Assembly: GCA_037039925.1 (NCBI GenBank)
Contig: JAXRKP010000617.1
Span: 189,821 to 253,820, forward strand
DNA length: 64,000 nucleotides
Direction: 5' to 3'
Source: Doris montereyensis
Lineage: Eukaryota > Mollusca > Gastropoda > Nudibranchia > Dorididae
Position numbers and translations under genes: made by a program. Below the pieces are notes generated by a model. That model was not told the DNA's origin and ran no database searches. It saw only the letters and a list, made by a program, of their open reading frames with translations. Below are positions 59,400 through 64,000 of the stretch, one piece after another (position 1 is the stretch's first letter; each line of letters starts with the position of its first letter).

Positions 59400-62290
59400 T
59401 TCGTTTTTTCATTGCCATTGTCTTCTTGCTTATCCTCGTCATTTTCTTCGATTTCTTTTAGATCTTTATCACCTCTTTTTTACCTTTTTCGTCTTCTCAG
59501 TTTTTGTCATATTTCTTCCAATTTTTTCGTTTTCTCAGTCTTTCTTCAATTCTTTTCGTCTTCTCCGTCTTTGCTGTCTATCTTCAATATTTCGTCTCTT
59601 TCATCTTTCTTCAATTTTCCGTTCTCATCACCTTCTCCCGTCTTTCTGCAATTTCCAATCTCTCCGTCTTTCTTCAAATTTTTTGTCTTCTCTGTCTTTG
59701 CCGTCTTTCTGCAAGTTTTTCATCTTCTCCGTCTCTGTGCGATTTTCTTCAATTTTTTCTTCACTTTACTGTCTTTCTTCTATTTTTTCGTCTTTACCGT
59801 CTTTCTTAAATTTTTTCAACTTTTCCATTTTTCTTCAATTTTTTCGTCTTCTCCATCACTGTTGATTTTCTTTAGTTTTTTCGTCTTTTCTGTCCTGTGT
59901 TATTTCGCCTTCTCCGTCTCTCTTCAATTTTCATTTTCATCAGCTTTATTGTCTTTCTTCAATGTTTTCGTTTTTTCTGTTTCTGTGGTTTTCTTCAATT
60001 TTCGTCTTCACCGTCTGTCTTCCATTTTTTTGTCTTCTCTGTCTCTCTTCATTTGTTTCATCTTCTTGACTTTACCGTCTTTCTTCAATGTTTTAGATCT
60101 TCTCCATCTCTGTGCGTTTTTCTTCAATTTTCCGTCTTCTCCGTCTGTCTTCAATTTTTCACATTTCTCCTTTACTGTCTTTCATAAGCTTTTTCGTCTT
60201 TCTTGTCTTTCTTCAATTATTTCATTTTTTCTCTGTTTTTCATCAATGTTTTTTGTAGATACCGTCTTTCAATTTTTAGGTCCTTTATGTTTTGTTCATT
60301 TTTTTCCCCTTCCGTCTTTTTTCAATTTTTTTGTCCTTTCCTTTTTTGTTCAATTTTTTCTTCTTCTCCGTCTTTCTTACATTTTCATCTTCTCCGTCTA
60401 TACTGTCATTCTTTAATTTTTCGCCCTCTCAGTCTCTAGTCAATTTTTTCGTATTCTCCATCTGCTACCGTCATTCTTCAATTTTTCACCTTCTCAGCCT
60501 CTATTTTAATTTTTTCATCTTCTTCAGTTATCTTTAATGTCCTTGTCTTTCCATCTTTCTTCCCTTGAATGGGAAACTCAAAGCTATACAGCCACTCAGC
60601 TGGCTCGAGGCCAATCTTGGATCCCTGCGTGCTTAACCCGTCCATTTTGCCATCATGTTGGCTCCACTGAATTACATTGGACAAAAATGGGAGCCACCCT
60701 TTTCAATGCAGAGGCTTGCTTAACTCCCTCTCGGGAGCAGGTTTACTCTTGGTCATTAGAGATATTTTTGGCTGAGCTCATGACAATGACCTTATTTTCG
60801 GCGATCAGGGACGGGCAGGCCCAGGTGGCCATTGAATTTCCCAGCTTTGCCCCTAAGAACCTACCAACCCTTCCCAAGTAGTCAGAGGCATTCGAGTTGC
60901 CCATAAGGGGAGTGATCGCTTAAACCTAGGTATTATAATCTTGTCGACTGTCTTCAATTTTTTCCAGCTTCTCTGTGTTTTGCGGAATCATTCTGTAATT
61001 TTTTCGTCTTCTCCGTCTTCTTGTTTTTCTGCTCATCTATGTGATTTTCATTTTTGAAATCTTTGTCATCTTCTTGTTCTTTCATGTTTTTGTAGCCTTT
61101 TTACACCTCTTTTTTCTTCTCCTTGCTTGCCGCCTGATCAATTTTGTCGCTTTCTGTCTCTGTTGTTTCTTCGATTTTATCTTCCGCTGTTCATCGTCAA
61201 TTTTTTGTCTTCTCCTTCTTTCTAGAATTATTTTGGTTTTGCTGCCTTAAATTTTTTTTGTCTTTTTCCTTCTTTCTTCAATTTTTGTCGTCTTTTCCGT
61301 CTCTGTTACTTCTTCAATTTTTTCGTCTTCTCCTTCTTTACCATGTCTCGTCAATTTTTTGCCGTCTCCGTCTTTTGCTGTCTTTCTTAAATTTTTTCGT
61401 CTTTTCCTTCTTTCTTAAATGCTTTCGTCTTCTCTGTCTTTCTTAGATTTGTTTGTTTTCTCCATCTTTCTTCAAAGTTTTTGTCTTCTCCGTTTTTCTT
61501 AAATTTGTTCGTCTTTTCGGTCTTTTTTCAATTTTTTCTTCAACTGTCTCTGTCGCTTTTCTTAAATTTTTTCGTCTTCTCCGTCTTTCTTAGATTTTTT
61601 CGTTGTCTCCGTCTTTGCGTCTTTCTTCAATTTTGTCGTCTTCGTTTTTCTTCAATTTTAATATTTTCTCCTTCTTTGCCGTCTTTCTTCAATTTTGTCG
61701 TCTTCTCCGTCTCTGTTGCGTCTTCTTCTTCTTTACTGTCTATCGTCAATTTTTTGTCTTCTCCATCTTTCTACAATTATGTTTGTCTTTGTCGTCATTC
61801 TTAAATTTTTTCGTCTTTTCCTTCTTTCTTCATTTTTGTCATTTTCTCCACCTCTGTTGCTTCTTCAATTGTTTTGTCTTCTTCTTTAATGTCTCCCGTC
61901 AATTTTTTCGTCTTCTCCGTCACTGTCGACTTTTCTTTTTTTTTCGTCTTTTCTGTCCTTCAATTTTTTAGTCTTTTCCGGCTCTCTTCAATTTATTCAT
62001 CTCCATCAGCTTGACCGTCTTTCTTCAATTTTTTCGTCTTCCCCATCTGTCTTAAATTCTTTAGTCTTCTCTGCCTCTCTTCAATTTTTTTCATGTTCTT
62101 CGGCTTTACCATCTTTCTTCAATGTTTTCGTCTTCTCCGTCTCTGTCGTTTTTCTTCAAAATTTTCGACTTCTCCATGTTTTCCATCTTTCTTACATTTT
62201 TTCGTCTTCTCTGTCTCTGTCGTTTTTCTTCAATTTTTTTGCCTTCTCCACCTTTGCCGTCTGTCTTCAAGTTTTCTGTCCTCTCCATCT
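59400..62290. repeat. Homopyrimidine-rich degenerate minisatellite, right arm
   Basis: Mirror of 35225-38085: units around TTCTTCAATTTTTTCGTCTTC and CCGTCTTTC. It is interrupted by the same GC-richer block at about 60560-60940. A 334-codon frame rich in Phe, Ser and Leu (59412-60416) is an artefact of the pyrimidine repeat. Lengths of the two arms' arrays differ slightly, which explains the drift in pairing coordinates. Confidence 0.9.
60560..60940 (+). repeat. GC-richer insert within the minisatellite, right arm
   Basis: Mirror copy of 36530-36910, with substitutions and small indels between the copies. Confidence 0.55.
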
Positions 62291-63548
62291 TTACCGTCTT
62301 TCGGTGTATGGGTTCTTTCTCCAGGATGCCCTGTCCTGGCATGTTCTGTTTCCTTCCAAAAATGTTAAATTTCTATGCTTCAATGCCTCTTTTATATCTT
62401 CTTCCCACTTTCTCCGAGGTCTGCCTTTTGTACTTTTACCTTGGACTTAAGCACTGTATACTGATTTAGCTATTCTATTGCCATTCATTCTGTTTACATG
62501 CCCAAACCATCTCAATTGATTTATTTCTATCTTAGTTTTTATACCATCTGCTTTGGTTTGATCTCTTATTGTTGTGTTTCTGATTTTGTCTCTTTTAGTT
62601 TTCCCTACCACTCTTCTTAGATATGTCATTTCAGCTGCCTGAACTCTAACTGTATTCTCTACTGTCTAAGGTCCAGGTTTCGCTGCCATAGAGGAGAGAA
62701 GGACAATAAACTGTGTTGTATACTGCCATTTTGGTTTTTGTTGACAATTCTTTTTTACCCACAAATGCCTTTCCTAGATGGTTATATATTGCACTTGCCT
62801 TTTTGATTCTCTGGCTGATTTCTTCTCTTAGTTTTCCCTCTGAGTTAATCATTACTCCTAGGTACTTGTAGCTTTGAACTTGTTCTAAATTCTCCCTGCC
62901 CAATTTAAGATTTTGTGTTTTAGCTTTCCTAGTTACTAGCATTGTTTTGGTTTTCTTTGCATTTACTCTCATTCCTCTTTTATTTAGTTCATTGTTCTTA
63001 ATGTTGATATTCGACTGAAGGTCACTTTCTGATTTTCCAAACAGAACTAAATCATCAGCAAATGAAAGCATTGATATATTTACTGGTTTGAGCTTCTACA
63101 TACCTACATTCGTTTTCTTCATTTTTGAGGATGCCTTTGCGATTGAATCTATATATTTGATGAACAAAAGAGGACTGAGGATACAACCCTGTCTTACCAC
63201 TATATCTACATCAATTTCTGCAGATATGTTTCCAGCTACTCTCATTGCACATGTTGGTTTATTGTAAAAACTTTTAATGGCTTCTATTAAATTTTGCTCT
63301 ACATTGTGTTCTTTTAAGGAATGCCATAGTTCGTCCCTCCTGACAGTGTCAAATGCCTTTTCAAGGTCTATAAAACAGAGGTGCAAATCAATGTTTCTCT
63401 CAAGGAATTTTTCTATTATTTGTGTAATTGTAAATATGTGGTCTTGTACACTTCTTCCTGGTGTAAATCCACTCTGATTTTCTTCAATCTGATCCTCTAC
63501 TCTTTTCCTTAGTCTCATTTCCAGCATCCTGGCACACTGATTCTTCAC
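62291..63548 (-). pseudogene. RTE-like reverse transcriptase, right-arm copy, better preserved
   Basis: Minus strand. One open frame from 63548 to 63096 carries QIEENQSGFTPGRSVQDHIF, IDLEKAFDTVRRDELWHSL, NKPTCAMRVAG and VVRQGCILSPLLFIKYIDSI. After a TAG shared with the other arm, a second frame (63071-62646) carries MLSFADDLVLFGKSESDLQS, MRVNAKKTKTMLV, YKYLGVMINSEGKLREEISQ and PSLLYGSETWTL. After another shared TAG, a third carries [29 protein letters not shown] and GRPRRKWEEDIKEAL to the stop at 62293-62291. The catalytic F-A-D-D is intact. It reverse-transcribes element RNA at a nicked target when functional; the two shared stops make this copy inactive. Upstream endonuclease is absent; 64000-63550 holds purine-repeat-like sequence instead. 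Confidence 0.9.
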
Positions 63549-64000
63549 TATTTTATCTTTGTTTTCTTTCTTTATCTTTCATATCTTTGTCGTTTTTTTG
63601 TTCACCTTTTTTTTCCTGCCACGCCATTGGCACATTTCTCTGTCTTTTTCGTCTTCTCCAGCTTTCCTTACATGTTTAGTCTTCTCTGTCTTTATTGCCT
63701 GTTTAAAAAAAAGAAAGACCTTAAATTTTCAATTAACTTCAATTTTTGAATCTACATGTATTTGGGTCTCATGATATCTATGACTAGATCTACTTTCAAG
63801 TCGAATTATAGCTTTTATAGTGGGCCTCCCTAACCGGCACTCAATCTGCATTTTTTGAAACAAAAAAAAATAACAAAAACTAGATCTAGTCTAATCTACA
63901 ACAAAGAAAAGGACTCATGAGAGAATTTTTTTATTTTCGATTTAGAACTCAAATTTTCTTGTTTTCTATTATTTCCCCATTGACAAAATTCGTGCGTAAC

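Noticed and set aside
59412..60416. 334-codon Phe/Ser/Leu-rich frame resembling a membrane protein
   Set aside because: It is the pyrimidine strand of a degenerate minisatellite. The mirror arm gives different frame breaks, and the hydrophobicity comes from TTC/TCT/CTT codons.

Overview
What this is. The window is eukaryotic, repeat-dominated DNA, best explained as an invertebrate metazoan genome, possibly a mollusc. It has very low gene density. It holds remnants of several non-LTR retrotransposon groups (CR1/L2-like and RTE-like), a Ty3/Gypsy fragment, a Harbinger-like transposase remnant, tRNA-derived SINEs whose bodies resemble the metazoan Nin-DC domain, a TA-flanked MITE, and long (GA)n and (AAT)n microsatellites. 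No operons, bacterial genes, rRNA, functional tRNA genes or CRISPR arrays were seen. The mollusc suggestion is inference from repeat flavour only.

Layout, left third. 1-225 is (GA)n. 551-4482 is a satellite with a 198-bp higher-order unit built from three diverged ~66-bp monomers, and it contains an inverted block (1110-1944). 4600-5140 is a dispersed repeat also found at 45.3 and 51.7 kb. 5235-5605 is a broken retroelement C-terminus. 5.9-10.5 kb holds two long degenerate direct copies of one segment (Harbinger transposase remnant plus tRNA-derived SINE head); the first copy is riddled with GA/GGGA tracts where the second has ordinary sequence. 10.49-11.75 kb is (GA)n then (AAT)n. 12.2-14.9 kb is a minus-strand CR1/L2-like LINE. 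15.2-16.5 kb holds (GA)n and a 276-bp tandem duplication. 16.6-20.4 kb holds two further plus-strand LINE pseudogenes.

Middle. 20.4-33.4 kb is mostly unassigned. It contains a Nin-DC-like SINE, a LINE RT scrap, and a possible 3.35-kb TA-flanked element (25837-29186) enclosing a nearly open ~380-codon frame of an uncharacterised, probably transposon-associated protein. It also contains a candidate host exon (31572-31801) followed directly by a 595-bp MITE (31804-32398).

Right half. From 33517 to the window end lies a giant inverted repeat: left arm 33517-48559, right arm 48996-64000, separated by a 436-bp spacer. Everything in one arm recurs in opposite orientation in the other: RTE-like RT, ~2.9 kb of homopurine minisatellite, a Gypsy pol fragment, candidate exons, a Nin-DC-like SINE, a candidate small host gene beginning at an AAGATGGCGGC start, a 105-codon open frame that reads the same in both arms, a CA/CT compound microsatellite, and the leader and endonuclease of an RTE-like LINE. 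The centre of symmetry falls inside that endonuclease. Arm-specific single-base indels break frames at different places in the two arms. The structure is therefore either a young inverted duplication or an assembly/amplification fold-back. This is the key question for the window.

How parts work together. There is no coherent pathway. The sequence shows successive insertion and decay of mobile elements around a few possible host exons.
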